DNA from: Ricordea florida
Lineage: Eukaryota > Cnidaria > Anthozoa > Corallimorpharia > Ricordeidae
Length of the DNA: 64,000 nucleotides
Reading direction: 5' to 3'
Assembly: GCA_949710005.1 (NCBI GenBank)
Contig: OX453272.1
Span: 2,993,633 to 3,057,632, forward strand
Below, piece after piece: positions 21,435-31,319 of this stretch. Within the stretch, counting starts at the first letter, position 1. The number at the start of each line of letters is the position of its first letter. A program made the position numbers and the translations under genes. The notes beneath the pieces were generated by a model. It made no database searches and was not told the DNA's origin. It saw only the letters and a list, made by a program, of their open reading frames with translations.

Positions 21435-24080
21435 GTGCGTTCATTGTTTCGTGAAATGTCCAAAATGGGACAAATTAAATGCAGAACTGCAGGGCACAAA
21501 AATTGTATCCAATACCAAGTGTGGAAGAAAAGGCATCCCCTTCAGCACAAAAATCTTGTTGAAAAAGCTGCAAATTCTCCTAGATCTGCATTTATTCCAC
21601 AACTCACAACTCTAAATGTTCATGGGAAACATGTTAAGATTGAGGGTGGTATCATGAGTATTGTGCCACCTTGTTTGGGTGTTGCTGAGGCAGGTGGAGA
21701 TCATCCATACACTTGTACAAACTGTTCAAAGCAGTTGAGAGACCTTAAAGATCACTTGAGGAAGAAGAAGAATGCAGTGTATGGAGAGACTGACAGCAGG
21801 ATTGGAAGAAGAGGTTTTCGTATAAGCTATGCCCGTGTGAATGAGCAAAGAAGGGCTTTTGAGAAGGAGAAAATCGGTAAGAAAAGGGCAGAGAAACTGA
21901 ACAGTGGTCTTCTAAATGTTGTTCGCACACACAAAGAATGGGAAGAGGTGTTGGGGGAATCAGTTGAGAATCAGGATGATGTAAAGTTCATCCTTGACTT
22001 GGTGGGGTTGTTTAAAGGAAATGTAGCTAAAGAGCACCCTATTCAAATGACTGTGATGAAGAATTTGGTTGGAAAGTTAAAAAGCAAGAACAATCACAAG
22101 TACCTTGATATTGTAAAAGATATCAGTACATTGCACAAAAATAGGCTTGGTGAAAGAAATTATAGTATTTTGGCTGACATTTTTGGCTTGTGTGGCAAGA
22201 CAGCGGCTAGTTCACATGGAGGGAGTGAAAAATTGTATCCTGGTTTGAATGAGGCTGCTTTAGAAAAAGCATGTGATGTTTACTCAGGCATGCCAGTAAT
22301 TGAGTGCAGTGATGAAGCGCGAGCTTTGCGTTATTTGGAGGCCCGTAAAAGTATTGATGGAGGTGTTGAACTTGTTGGAAGGTGCTTTGATCCTTCAGTT
22401 GAGAACTGGGATCACAAATCTTTGCAAATACCAAGAAGAGGTGAAAGCAATGCCCCAGATGAGTTTTGTGCTTTGAAACATTTGGTTGAAGACTTAGTGA
22501 GCAATGATTTGTTATCTAAAAGTGTTTCCATACACCATTTTTCATCATTAACATCCGTGTGGAAACCCAATGTTATTCATTGCTTGTGGCCAACGCCAAA
22601 TACAGGCTACAAGTCCATACATCTTCTAAAATACCTTAAACATCTGAGACAATTAGCCATTTTTGAACCTAATGGGTGTTTGAGGAAAAAACCTTTGAAT
22701 CTGATGGGATTTTCAACTGACTCAGCAGGATTTTCTCTTGCAGCTTCATTAATTTCTATGACTCCTTCTGAAAGTCAAGTTGAAGCTGGTGTTCATTTTT
22801 TGAGGCTGGGAATTGATGATGAGAAATTTGCAGCTCCTTACTACTTCAAGTTGCCTTTTATTGCTTACCTAGATTATGAACACGAAAGAAGGTTATTTGC
22901 AAAATGTTTGAAGTATTCAACCCTGGATTTGACTTTCTGGAAATGTTCTAGTATGTGTATTGCAACCATTGACCACCTGAGAGCTCTTAGAGAGAAATGC
23001 AAAGAAGAAGGTGTTGCTTGTGGCTTTACTGTACATGATCTTTTGCTTGCTTCCTTCTTTGACCAAAATCCTGATGCAAGTGACCGCCTTTTTACCATGC
23101 AAACAGCAGACCTTCTTGACAAGTATGTTTCTTCATCCCAAGGTACGAGCCTGTTTATTAAAGCTGTGTACTATTTAACTGAACCTTTCAGAAATGTTAA
23201 TTTTGGCACTCCAGCAGAAGTGCAAACATCATTGTCAACTGGGATAACCATCTTCAGACACTGGAAACGTTTGGTAGAACTCCAAAATCGTAGACTGCGT
23301 GCAAAAGCTGGTGCAAAAACAAATCCAGCAAACAGAGGCCACTTTCTTACTTATGGTTGTGAGCAAACAGCAGAGATATTGTTTGCTGCTGGTACCCTAC
23401 ATAATCTAGCTCTCTTTTTGCATTTCAAAGAACTAGGTCCAAGGTGGTCTTCTCCTTACTGCTCTGGAACAAAGTCAACTGAACGCATTATTGGTGAATT
23501 ACAAGGCAAAACTGTCCAGATGCAGTCCCTAAATAGTCAGCCTACCTTTGGAGAAATGCTTGATAAGGCAGCTTTGGTGCAATTTAATCAGGGCGCAGAG
23601 AAAACGCTGGCTTTATCTGGTATCAAGGTTAAACCTACAACTGCACGCAAAAAGCTCGCCTTTGCCTTCCAAACACCCGAAGATGGGTCAAAGCAAGTGT
23701 ACAAATACCCCGATTCTTTCCGGGAGTATCAGAATGAGCAAAAAATGGCCCACCAGAAAGGAATCTTGCTTGGTTTGTCACAGCTGGAGAAGTACCTTCC
23801 CCTAGCTGCTGTTGATTGTTTGAAGAAGGCAAGTGCATGGGGGATGCCATTCAAATTCAATATGCCCGAAGGAATGAAAGAGATAATAGATTCAATCGAC
23901 CTGTTGATTTTGCTTCCAGTTCAAGATATGGCAGAAAGCGTTTCCACAAAACCAATGTCGACGAGGCAAGCAATCCTCTCTCAGATGTTGAAAAGGTGGA
24001 AGAGGGTAATAGTGTTAAAAGAAAGCCTAAAAAGAAAAGAGTTAAGAATCTCTCAAAACAACAAAACACTAAAACTGTAA
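21435..24080 (+). CDS. Inner-element ORF2: probable DDE transposase
   Basis: The frame is open for 881 codons from the first ATG, and coding-like sequence begins upstream, near 21,345 (DKKVRCHFFWDPE). A Cys cluster at 80-97 (C80, C94, C97) could bind zinc. Candidate catalytic residues are D429 in STDSAG, D480 in AYLDYEHE, and E683 in STERIIGELQGK, an order and spacing (D-51-D-203-E) like transposases with an inserted helical domain before the Glu. W609 and H608 (FRHWKRL) lie in that insert. I do not recognise the superfamily. Frame 3 is coding-like to about 23,960 and the next ORF continues in another frame, so one indel, an intron or a real overlap lies there. Confidence 0.6.
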   Translation: MRSLFREMSKMGQIKCRTAGHKNCIQYQVWKKRHPLQHKNLVEKAANSPRSAFIPQLTTLNVHGKHVKIEGGIMSIVPPCLGVAEAGGDHPYTCTNCSKQLRDLKDHLRKKKNAVYGETDSRIGRRGFRISYARVNEQRRAFEKEKIGKKRAEKLNSGLLNVVRTHKEWEEVLGESVENQDDVKFILDLVGLFKGNVAKEHPIQMTVMKNLVGKLKSKNNHKYLDIVKDISTLHKNRLGERNYSILADIFGLCGKTAASSHGGSEKLYPGLNEAALEKACDVYSGMPVIECSDEARALRYLEARKSIDGGVELVGRCFDPSVENWDHKSLQIPRRGESNAPDEFCALKHLVEDLVSNDLLSKSVSIHHFSSLTSVWKPNVIHCLWPTPNTGYKSIHLLKYLKHLRQLAIFEPNGCLRKKPLNLMGFSTDSAGFSLAASLISMTPSESQVEAGVHFLRLGIDDEKFAAPYYFKLPFIAYLDYEHERRLFAKCLKYSTLDLTFWKCSSMCIATIDHLRALREKCKEEGVACGFTVHDLLLASFFDQNPDASDRLFTMQTADLLDKYVSSSQGTSLFIKAVYYLTEPFRNVNFGTPAEVQTSLSTGITIFRHWKRLVELQNRRLRAKAGAKTNPANRGHFLTYGCEQTAEILFAAGTLHNLALFLHFKELGPRWSSPYCSGTKSTERIIGELQGKTVQMQSLNSQPTFGEMLDKAALVQFNQGAEKTLALSGIKVKPTTARKKLAFAFQTPEDGSKQVYKYPDSFREYQNEQKMAHQKGILLGLSQLEKYLPLAAVDCLKKASAWGMPFKFNMPEGMKEIIDSIDLLILLPVQDMAESVSTKPMSTRQAILSQMLKRWKRVIVLKESLKRKELRISQNNKTLKL

Positions 24081-25369
24081 GAACAACTAAGTTGGAAACT
24101 GAAAGCCACGTGAACTGTGATGTTAATATCACACCCTACATGAAACATGACATAAATATGTCAAAAGCAGATGAAACAAAACATCCTGCAACAATCATTT
24201 CAGATGCTCCCAAAACCTCTGAGCAACAAAATCCTGTGAACCAACTGTCTACTTCTGGTGACATTGATGAAAATGCTGTTCCCTCAGTGAGTATCCCTGA
24301 TGTTTCCCTTTTAAAGGCAGATTTGCTTCAAAGTAGTGGAAGGTTTTCCAGCCCTAGAATGGCAGTTGCTTCCTATCACACACCACCAGTGCGCAGATGC
24401 AGCAAATTCACTCTGTTATCCTTGAATGCGAGTAATGGGAATTTGGCTGACCCTTTTACTGTTGATTGGATACCTCCAGAAAGAGTGCTAAATAATGCAT
24501 CAACAAGTCTGCATAAAAAAGAAAACCCAGGAGCTCATGTTGTTGAATTCAGTGGCTTGGGTGAATTCAATGCTCAATCTCTTAGGGTACTTCAAAATTA
24601 TTTTGCATTCAAGTCTATTACAACAAAGGCTAGATTTGAGGACAAGTGGCTACATGAGGATACACAAGGAGTTTCCACCAACGAAAAGTTGCTGCTCTTA
24701 AACACTGTCCTGTATCTTCCTCCCAGAAATGGTGGTTTGATTGCCAAGCGCAATGACATTGAAATCTTTGTTGATGACTTGACAACTCTTTGCGGAGAAC
24801 GGTACCTCAATGATAAAATTATCGATTTCTTCTTGAATTTGGTTGATGAAAGGGCAAACAGCAATGCGGGTAAGGCCATTTGCTTGTCTCTATCTACCTT
24901 CCTTTCACCAGAGCAAATGGGTGAAGGAGCAATGAAAATGCTTCATAGGGTAACCCTTACCCACGATATTTCTTCTTTGGAAATCATGATGTTACCTTGC
25001 ATCATTGGAAGCAATCACTGGGGTCTAATAGTTTTTGACCTGATATCGCAACAAATTTTCTATGATGATGGTTTCCACATGAAACCTCCTCCAATGTACT
25101 TGAGGAGCTGCAAAAAAGTGTTGCAGGTATTTTTTGAGAACTCTCATTGTGAGAGGTTCAATGTTGGCAAATGGAAGTCTCCCTCCCTTGAGAGTTTCGG
25201 CATGCCTGACCAACCCCACTCTGGCACAGGATCGGCGAGCTGTGGCATTGGTGTTCTCCTTGCAGCAAGAGACTTGTCCAATGGTGTCACGAAGTTTGGA
25301 TGGACATTCAAAGAAGCCCCTCTCCACAGAAAGCGATTTATGCTGGATGTTATTAATGAGATGCAGTGA
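23816..25369 (+). CDS. Inner-element ORF3: Ulp1/adenain-family (C48) cysteine protease
   Basis: The open frame has 517 codons, with the recognisable coding part starting near residue 38. Residues 48-200 are a basic and polar linker (KRKPKKKR at about 68-75). The C-terminal 220 residues are a Ulp1-like protease: YLNDKIIDFFLNL (330-342), catalytic His401 in NHWGL, Asp417/418 in FYDDGF, Gln466 before the nucleophile and Cys476 in SASCGIG, in the order H-D-Q-C expected for SUMO/adenoviral-type proteases. It probably cleaves the transposase polyprotein or removes SUMO/ubiquitin-like tags. It overlaps ORF2 by 265 nt in the -1 frame. A single polyprotein broken by an indel is as likely as two genes. 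Confidence 0.7.
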   Translation: MFEEGKCMGDAIQIQYARRNERDNRFNRPVDFASSSRYGRKRFHKTNVDEASNPLSDVEKVEEGNSVKRKPKKKRVKNLSKQQNTKTVRTTKLETESHVNCDVNITPYMKHDINMSKADETKHPATIISDAPKTSEQQNPVNQLSTSGDIDENAVPSVSIPDVSLLKADLLQSSGRFSSPRMAVASYHTPPVRRCSKFTLLSLNASNGNLADPFTVDWIPPERVLNNASTSLHKKENPGAHVVEFSGLGEFNAQSLRVLQNYFAFKSITTKARFEDKWLHEDTQGVSTNEKLLLLNTVLYLPPRNGGLIAKRNDIEIFVDDLTTLCGERYLNDKIIDFFLNLVDERANSNAGKAICLSLSTFLSPEQMGEGAMKMLHRVTLTHDISSLEIMMLPCIIGSNHWGLIVFDLISQQIFYDDGFHMKPPPMYLRSCKKVLQVFFENSHCERFNVGKWKSPSLESFGMPDQPHSGTGSASCGIGVLLAARDLSNGVTKFGWTFKEAPLHRKRFMLDVINEMQ

Positions 25370-26285
25370 TGGTACGGTTCTTTATTTATAAAATCTGGGC
25401 AGCTATTCTATTCATTATTAATATTTCTTCTAAGTGTTTCATTGCTTTTCTTTTTCAGACTATAGGTATTACTAGCACAGCTCAATTCAGTTAAAATATT
25501 TTCTTATCAAACCAAGGTAGAGGAAAAGTTAGTTTCTACTTTTAAGTTGGACGGAGTTCATAATTATATTGTACAGCAAAACAGTTCATTCCCTGTAACA
25601 AATTCCCTTTACTACTCAAGGAGAGACTTTGTACTAACACAACTTATTTTCTTTTTTCAATGTTTTAGGTTACTGTTATTTTATGGTGAAACCTACATAG
25701 CAGTCTGCCTTTGCTATATCTTCGTTTGCAGGGTCCACTACTTCAAAGGCTTTCTTGCAAAGGACCGAAAGACAAAGGTCTAGTTTATACAAGTTCATGG
25801 CGAGGACCCAGTCAAACATTGAAATTGTTTGCAAAATTGACAGTGTGACTGGAAAAGTCAAGTCAATGTAACAACCAACCATGAAATCTGTGAGAAACGA
25901 GCATACTCCCAAGGATAAAATTTTAGAACATTTTTGGAGATGGAAGAGTAAAGTAAAACCGAATTGTATGTAATCTTTATGTAATCTTATGTAATGTTCA
26001 TGCTAGCTACGAGACATTGTACCTCTTTTTTGCACACTCACTGTTCACTGTATGTCAGAATTACACGAATCAGTTAATAAATGTTTGACAGTGAAAGGTA
26101 ATTGTCTAATTGTCTTACTCATGAAATAATTTATTGTCCATTAGCCTTTTTGCATAACAGCCAAGCAACCATGATTCCCACCATTTGTTTGGAGAAGTTT
26201 TAAAATATTAGCATTAGAATTATTAAGGCATTTTCTCATATGCGGAAGCAAAATAAGGGCAAAACTAAAGGAATACAGGACAAGC
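25370..26285. other. 3' region of the inner element
   Basis: AT-rich with no supported gene. AATAAA near 26,080 (GTTAATAAATG) is a possible poly(A) signal for ORF3. A pyrimidine tract plus AG near 25,457 could be a splice acceptor of a 3'UTR intron. Confidence 0.35.
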
Positions 26286-26541
26286 ATGCGTTTTTCACTA
26301 ATTAATGTCTTTTTCAAATGCTGGCTGGGAAAAAAATCAGCAGACAGTCAGCTGGCTGGGAATTTCCCTGGCAACGTAGCTGTGAAGTGGAACTTTTCTT
26401 ACCATCCTGCTGGGAGTGCGGAACAGATATTTTTTTCCCAGCAACAGAAAAAAGATACTAAAAATGCCTTTAAAGTGTTAACTTATCATTGTGATGGGTT
26501 GAATATTGCATTTTGAGAAAATGTTTCGTTGGGTGCCCCTG
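26286..26541 (+). repeat. Right terminal and subterminal region of the inner element
   Basis: Read inward from the end: CAGGGGCACCCAACGA, then GTTAACACTTT, GCTGGGAAAAAAATA, a GCTC/GCACTCCC block, and two CCCAGCCAGC motifs. Copies at 33,912 and 56,631 share this layout, defining the right-type end. The motif direction is opposite to that at the left end. Confidence 0.7.
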
Positions 26542-26547
26542 CAATTT

Positions 26548-26618
26548 CCCATGTAATTCCTACGAAAAGTATCGATAATGAAACGTTCTTTAGATGTATC
26601 TGCTCGTCCCGATGGCCA
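26548..26618 (-). pseudogene. 5' part of the outer-element exon split by the inner transposon
   Basis: On the minus strand an acceptor (CCGTTTTTACAG) precedes the exon, which starts at 26,618. The frame that fits the downstream half reads GHRDEQIHLKNVSLSILFVG and then TWE up to the target duplication. It continues in frame into 15,285-15,169. Product unknown. Confidence 0.6.
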
Positions 26619-26749
26619 CTGTAAAAACGGTACTTTGACAAATGCAAATCCAAAAACGGTACTTTGACAAATGCAAATTTTGCAATTATTCTACTCTATA
26701 GAGAGGAAAAAAATTTCGCAATAAAGTCACTGGATATAATACTGTATAA

Positions 26750-26880
26750 ACGGAATATTTCGCAGTGAGTGAATTTTCGTTAACGGCGAAGTAGGAATCT
26801 CAATTATAAAATGGAAGGGAATATTTCGCAGTTAGTGAAGTTTCATTAACGGCGAAGTAGGAATCCCCATTATTGCGTTC
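26750..26880. repeat. Two copies of the 66-bp hairpin repeat
   Basis: Each copy carries TTCGCAGT(T/G)AGTGAA followed by a near inverse, TTC(A/G)TTAACGGCGAA, as in the larger array at 28,615-29,340. About 1.7 kb of other repeat DNA separates the two blocks, which suggests an insertion into one array. Confidence 0.7.
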
Positions 26881-27469
26881 GACGAAGGAGAATGCATTCC
26901 TAATGCAGGCGAATTTGAAATATATGTATGTATGGACACGCTTTTCACCCCCCGCGAACTTGAATTGTGTAGGCTTCCTCACTGGCAAAAGAAAACGCTT
27001 TATTTTTCCGCAAAACAACGATGAAACTCCTCAAAACTTTGAGATTCGACAGGAAAAAATTAGAGCAACGTTTCACCTGATCAAAAGTTGATAATAATCT
27101 AGGCTTCAAGACTTTTTTTCGCTTATTTGAAAGTTTGTTTACAAACAGAATTTGCCGTGCGCGCGCTACTTACGCCACCAAAACAGGTTCAAAAGTAAAG
27201 AAACGTTTTGGCCTAAATCCTGGTTATTTCGTGCTTTTTCTCAATTCTGTCATACAAATCATTTGTTGGGTTTGTTTGGTCTCATTCGGCAATTTATGAC
27301 AAAAACAAGCGGTATTTTGAAAACTTTTCTATCAAAACAAATTTTGATCACGCGTAAAATCCTAGTATGCGTCAGATGAACGGGAGAGAGAATCCGTTTT
27401 TTTGATCAGGGTCTAACAACTTCAAATTTGCTTTATTTTCGCTCGAATAGCGGAGGAATCGCGATAAAA
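26881..27469. other. No supported gene
   Basis: Spacer within the outer element. Short open frames at 26,873 and 27,152 have no recognisable feature and no splice context that I trust. Confidence 0.35.
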
Positions 27470-27644
27470 AAACTAATTTTGATTTTGAGACGTCAATACC
27501 TCATTATATTGACGGCGTTGGGAGAAAATATATTATTCGTATTGGGCTCCGTCGCCACTTGACTCCGCCAAATACGGAATATATTTTCTTCCAACTAGCC
27601 GTCAATATCATGCGGTATTGACGCCTCAAGACCAAAATTAGTTT
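27470..27644. repeat. Long foldback with arms of about 75 bp
   Basis: AACTAATTTT...GAGACGTCAATACC on the left pairs with GGTATTGACGCCTC...AAAATTAGTTT on the right. AGAAAATATATT and its inverse AATATATTTTCT lie near the centre. It would form a stable hairpin and is a MITE-like insertion in the outer element. Confidence 0.75.
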
Positions 27645-27894
27645 ATATTAGCGAGCGTCAGGGACGGCGAACGGAAAGTGGTCATACTATTTTGGTGTTA
27701 AAAAGTGTTTTAGGCAGTATTTATGGTGTCTTAAAGAAGCGTGTACGAATTCTTTTGTGACTATGAAGGCAAATTTGGGATCTGTTTTGTCAAGTCGGCC
27801 ACGTTCGAGAAGAAAGAGCTACTGCGTCATGTTGAATACCGAGGATGAATTCCGTCATCGCACTTCGGTTTTACTTCGCAAGGAATGTTACCTA

Positions 27895-28150
27895 CCGAGT
27901 TGTGTAGCTCGGCCGGTCAGGATTTGTGGCCGTAAAACAAAATTACTGAGTTGTGTAGCTCAGGCGGCCATGATTTGTGGCCGTAAAACAAACTTTACGA
28001 GCTGTGTAGCTCGGCCGGCCATGATTTGTGGCCGTAAAACAAAGTTACTGAGTTGTGTAGTTCAGGCGGCCATGATTTGTGGCAGAAAAACAAACTTTAC
28101 GCGCTGTGTAGCTCGGTTGATTTGTGATCGAGAAATAAATTTACGGAGCT
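27895..28150. repeat. 51-bp tandem repeat, about 5 copies
   Basis: The unit carries TGTGTAGCTC, GGC(C/G)GG(C/T)CA and GATTTGTGGCCGTAAAACAA. Units alternate between CTCGGCCGG and CTCAGGCGG versions. The array is part of an open + frame (27,757-28,200) whose 17-residue repeats are a consequence of the 51-bp period. I do not call a gene. Confidence 0.75.
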
Positions 28151-28614
28151 CAAGCTCATTATGGTTTGTAGCATCTGCTCATTGTCTATCTAAGGGCTGA
28201 TTCAGCCAGATCAGAGTCCTTACGTCTCTCGGGGAAATCAGCGAATTAGTTAGCTCAATCGGCAGTAGAGATTCCACTGCTGCAAATTGTAGTAATAAAA
28301 AATGGGGGTCACCAAGCTCGTTTTTGAGTTATTACAGCTTAAAGCTAAATTTAAAGGTGTTTTCGACAGGTCATATTGTTGCTATGGTAACCTGTTATAA
28401 AAACGGATGACCGTAACCTGTTTACCAATGATTAGGCATTTGTATTATACCGTTATTGTATTATCGCTTGTTAAACAGTCTTTGGTAGTATTCATCTTTC
28501 TATGTGACAGCATGACTGTAGAATAATTCGTGAGAATTAATAATTGGTATCAAAATTCAACATCTCTATCAAAGTCGAACGCATTTCCCTGATCACTGAT
28601 TATTGCTAGTAATA

Positions 28615-29340
28615 TAGAAGAGAATATTTCGCAGTCAGTGAATTTTCATTAACGGCGAAGTAGGAGTCCCCATTATAGAATAGAAGGGAATATTTAGCAG
28701 TTAGTGATTTGTCATTAACGGCGAAGTATGAAGTCCCAGCTATAAATTTGAAGGGAATATTTCGCAGTTACTGAATTTTCATTAACGGCGAACTAGGAAT
28801 CTCCATTATAATATAGAAGGGAATATTTCGCAGTTAGTGAAATTTCATTAACGGCGAAGTAGGAATCTCAATTATAATATAGAAGGGAATATTTCGCGTT
28901 AGTGAATTTTCATTAACGGCGAAGTAGGAGTCCCCATTATAGAATAGAAGGGAATATTTCGCAGTTAGTGATTTGTCATTAACGGCGAAGTATGAAGTCC
29001 CAGCTATAAATTTAAAGGGAATATTTCGCAGTTACTGAATTTTCATTAACGGCGAACTAGGCATCTCCATTATAATGTAGAAGGGAATATTTCGCAGTTA
29101 GTGAAATTTCATTAACGGCGAAGTAGGAATCTCAATTATAATATAGAAGGGAATATTTCGCAGTTAGTGAATTTTCATTAACGGCGAAGTAGGAGTCCCC
29201 ATTATAGAATAGAAGGGAATATTTCGCAGTTAGTGATTTGTCATTAACGGCGAAGTATGAAGTCCCAGCTATAAATTTGAAGGGAATATTTCGCAGTTAG
29301 TGAATTTTCATTAACGGCGAAGTAGGAATCTCAAATATAA
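28615..29340. repeat. 66-bp tandem array with hairpin units and a 4-unit higher-order period
   Basis: About 11 units are spaced 64-68 bp apart (near 28,621, 28,687, 28,753, 28,819, 28,887, 28,951, 29,018, 29,083, 29,149, 29,215 and 29,282). Each contains the imperfect palindrome TTCGCAGTTAGTGAA-TT-TTCATTAACGGCGAA (written as its two 15-bp arms). Variants follow the order A-B-C-D-A-B-C-D-A-B, where B has GATTTGTC and AGTCCCAGC and C has GCGAACTAGG. Confidence 0.85.
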
Positions 29341-29344
29341 TATA

Positions 29345-29510
29345 GAACCAAAGTTTGAAGTAAAACTCCTTATCGAATCAGAATTCTTTACATGATTTGG
29401 GAATTCATTAAAAAGATCAGCAGCTGAATAAGAAAATGATCTACTTCCTGATTTAGATGTAATCCTATTCAAATGAATATTACTACGTCCCCAAGTATTA
29501 TAATTATTGC
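29345..29510 (-). mobile_element. LINE (non-LTR) reverse transcriptase, extreme C-terminal fragment
   Basis: The minus-strand frame contains NIHLNR...SGSRSFSYSAADLFNEFP, the characteristic tail of CR1/L2/Jockey-type reverse transcriptase ORFs (SxRSFxYxAAxLWNxLP). It is the continuation of the fragment at 31,320-31,872, separated by a later 1.8-kb insertion. Non-functional. Confidence 0.65.
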
Positions 29511-31319
29511 GGGCCCAAGAGAGGCCCGCAACCCTAATCTTGACAGTGACCAGCGGATTGCGTTTTACGCGTGCGCGCCACGGTAATAACAGGCTAGCAC
29601 AAAGCGGAAGTTTAAAATTTTGTTCTTCCACTAAGAACGATCGGAATGCAAATCATCACGACAGTTTGTCGTAACACCGGAAGAGAAAAATCCGTTCTCC
29701 AAGAACGATAAGAATGCGAAAAATGAGTCAATCTCACAATGCGAAAAATGAGTCGATCTCAACAGTTTGTCACATAAAATCGAGGCATGGAAGATTGCAA
29801 ACGTTATGTTTTGGAGAAGTTGTTTTATACGTGTTGCTTTTGAGACGATTTGCTGTGATTGTGAAGATTTTCACGATCTATTTAAATTCATATTGCCGTG
29901 AAGATTAGGTGAGTTGCGTTATATTTTGTACTGTTCAGTTTTTGGACGGTTAATTTTTCTGGTAACCCACTTTCCCTTTTTGAAGGAGCTGTTTGACATG
30001 TTTCGATTTACGGAGCTGATCTTCTACAACTCAATGAAAACTTCCCAAAAAACGTCCACACGAATGTACATTTTGTAATCTAAAAGTATACACTCTCGTT
30101 CCAGTACCTTCCCTATTGATGCTATTGATGAAAGCTGAACAAATTGAAAACATATCTTCAAAATCGATAAATGAACAAATCCTCTATCGTGTTTGTGCTA
30201 TTATTTTCTTACCTTGTCTATTTCACAGCTCGTTTTCGTTATTAAAAAAATCATGTCTCACTTACACGGGTATTGAACTTGAAAATAAATGAATTTAAAC
30301 GTGAAAAAGCAGGCTTCAAAAGCACACAAAAAGTGATGCCGACATGTTCATTTCATGGCTTCGCATAATTAAAGGCGCGACAAGGAAAGGTGATTGTCGG
30401 CACACGTGTAAACAAACATTCGCAGCACAAAATTTTACAATACCGGAATATTCGACGCATCAGTGAAATATTCTTAGCTAGCACTGCCTTGAGTTAAAGA
30501 GTATATTCCCGTTTCAAGCGATTTCTTAGACTCAGTAGGTCCTGAGATATCGATTTTTTTGAGGACAGATTTTTACAAGCGCCATTATTCTCAATGAAAT
30601 ATCGAAAACAATGGTTGTGAAAACTTACTAATTGCACGCAAAAGGATACCATGTCAACAAAGAAAATGGATAAAGTTTTTACTAGATTCAAAACGTTATA
30701 GAAAGGTAACTGACAACAATTTACAATCTCCAATCATTTACGATAAGTGTAACCACGTGCAGTTTTGAGTCAATACGCCCGGTGTAAAACGAGCACGTCA
30801 AAGTTTCAAGATGATTTTGAAAGTCGCTTTTCGCTAGATTATTTTAAAATTACAGTTGTTTTGGGGTGCGGGTTATCTGCCAGTGCGGGTAATCTGTTGA
30901 AATTTTTTTCTCGCTATTGGAAAAATCGACTGATGCGGGTAATCTGCCGCGCGGGTAAACGGCCGGAAATTACGGTAAGTGCACCTAGGCCCGCACTTTC
31001 TAACCTGTGGTTACCACTAGTTTATTATATAGACACGAGTGTTTTACTGGAAAATATACCACTCGTAAAATTCATAAAAACTACATCCGGGACCCGAGTG
31101 GTTTATTTTCCATAATCTCACACGTGAGTTTATCGATGACGTAATTTGTTAATAATTTCTTTTTGTCTATATAATAAAAAGAACATTACACGGCGACTTG
31201 AAGATATGAATTTTATTTTCTCGTGGCAAAAACAATATTTTACTCACTCGCTGCGCTCGTTCGTAAAATATTGTTTTGCCACGAGAAAATAAAATTCATA
31301 TCTTCGCGCCACCGTGTAA
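29511..31319. mobile_element. Unidentified 1.8-kb insertion splitting the LINE
   Basis: LINE coding sequence stops on either side of this interval at matching positions (around the Tyr-Asn/Tyr-Thr residues). Inside are a small GCGGGCC/GGCCCGC hairpin at the left border, a large foldback at 31,199-31,305 and no gene that I can support. Borders are approximate and no target duplication was resolved. Confidence 0.4.
31199..31305. repeat. Foldback with 43-bp arms
   Basis: GAAGATATGAATTTTATTTT and its exact inverse flank a short loop, ACTCACTCGCTGCGCTCGTTC. The arms extend through CTCGTGGCAAAA(A)CAATATTTTAC with a single-base difference. A similar palindromic stretch starts at 31,018. Confidence 0.8.

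Larger units (their letters stand above)
15286..26541 (+). mobile_element. Inner giant DNA transposon (11.3 kb) with DDE-type transposase and Ulp1-like protease
   Basis: The left end is CAGGGGCACCCATCGG and the right end is the inverse of CAGGGGCACCCAACGA, giving an imperfect inverted repeat of about 15 bp. The target duplication CAATTT is perfect (15,280-15,285 and 26,542-26,547). The insertion splits an outer-element exon whose frame is continuous without it. The subterminal regions carry GCTGGCTGGGAA motifs on the + strand at both ends, so they face inward at the left and outward at the right. Coding capacity runs left to right: a possible first exon, a winged-helix-like exon, a zinc-finger/PIP-box ORF, a transposase ORF and a cysteine-protease ORF. 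The last three are in different frames. The superfamily is not assigned. Ulp1-like genes are known from several eukaryotic superfamilies (for example Kolobok, Mutator-like and Zisupton), but a 6-bp duplication does not fit those well. Confidence 0.85.

Noticed and set aside
27757-28200. 147-codon frame with 17-residue Cys-rich repeats
   Set aside because: The repeats follow from a 51-bp tandem repeat next to a foldback; nothing outside the repeat looks coding.
28240-28300. tRNA-like A-box (TTAGCTCAATCGGCAGTAGAG region)
   Set aside because: No B-box, no acceptor stem pairing and no T-arm could be found, so neither a tRNA nor a clear tRNA-derived SINE is supported.
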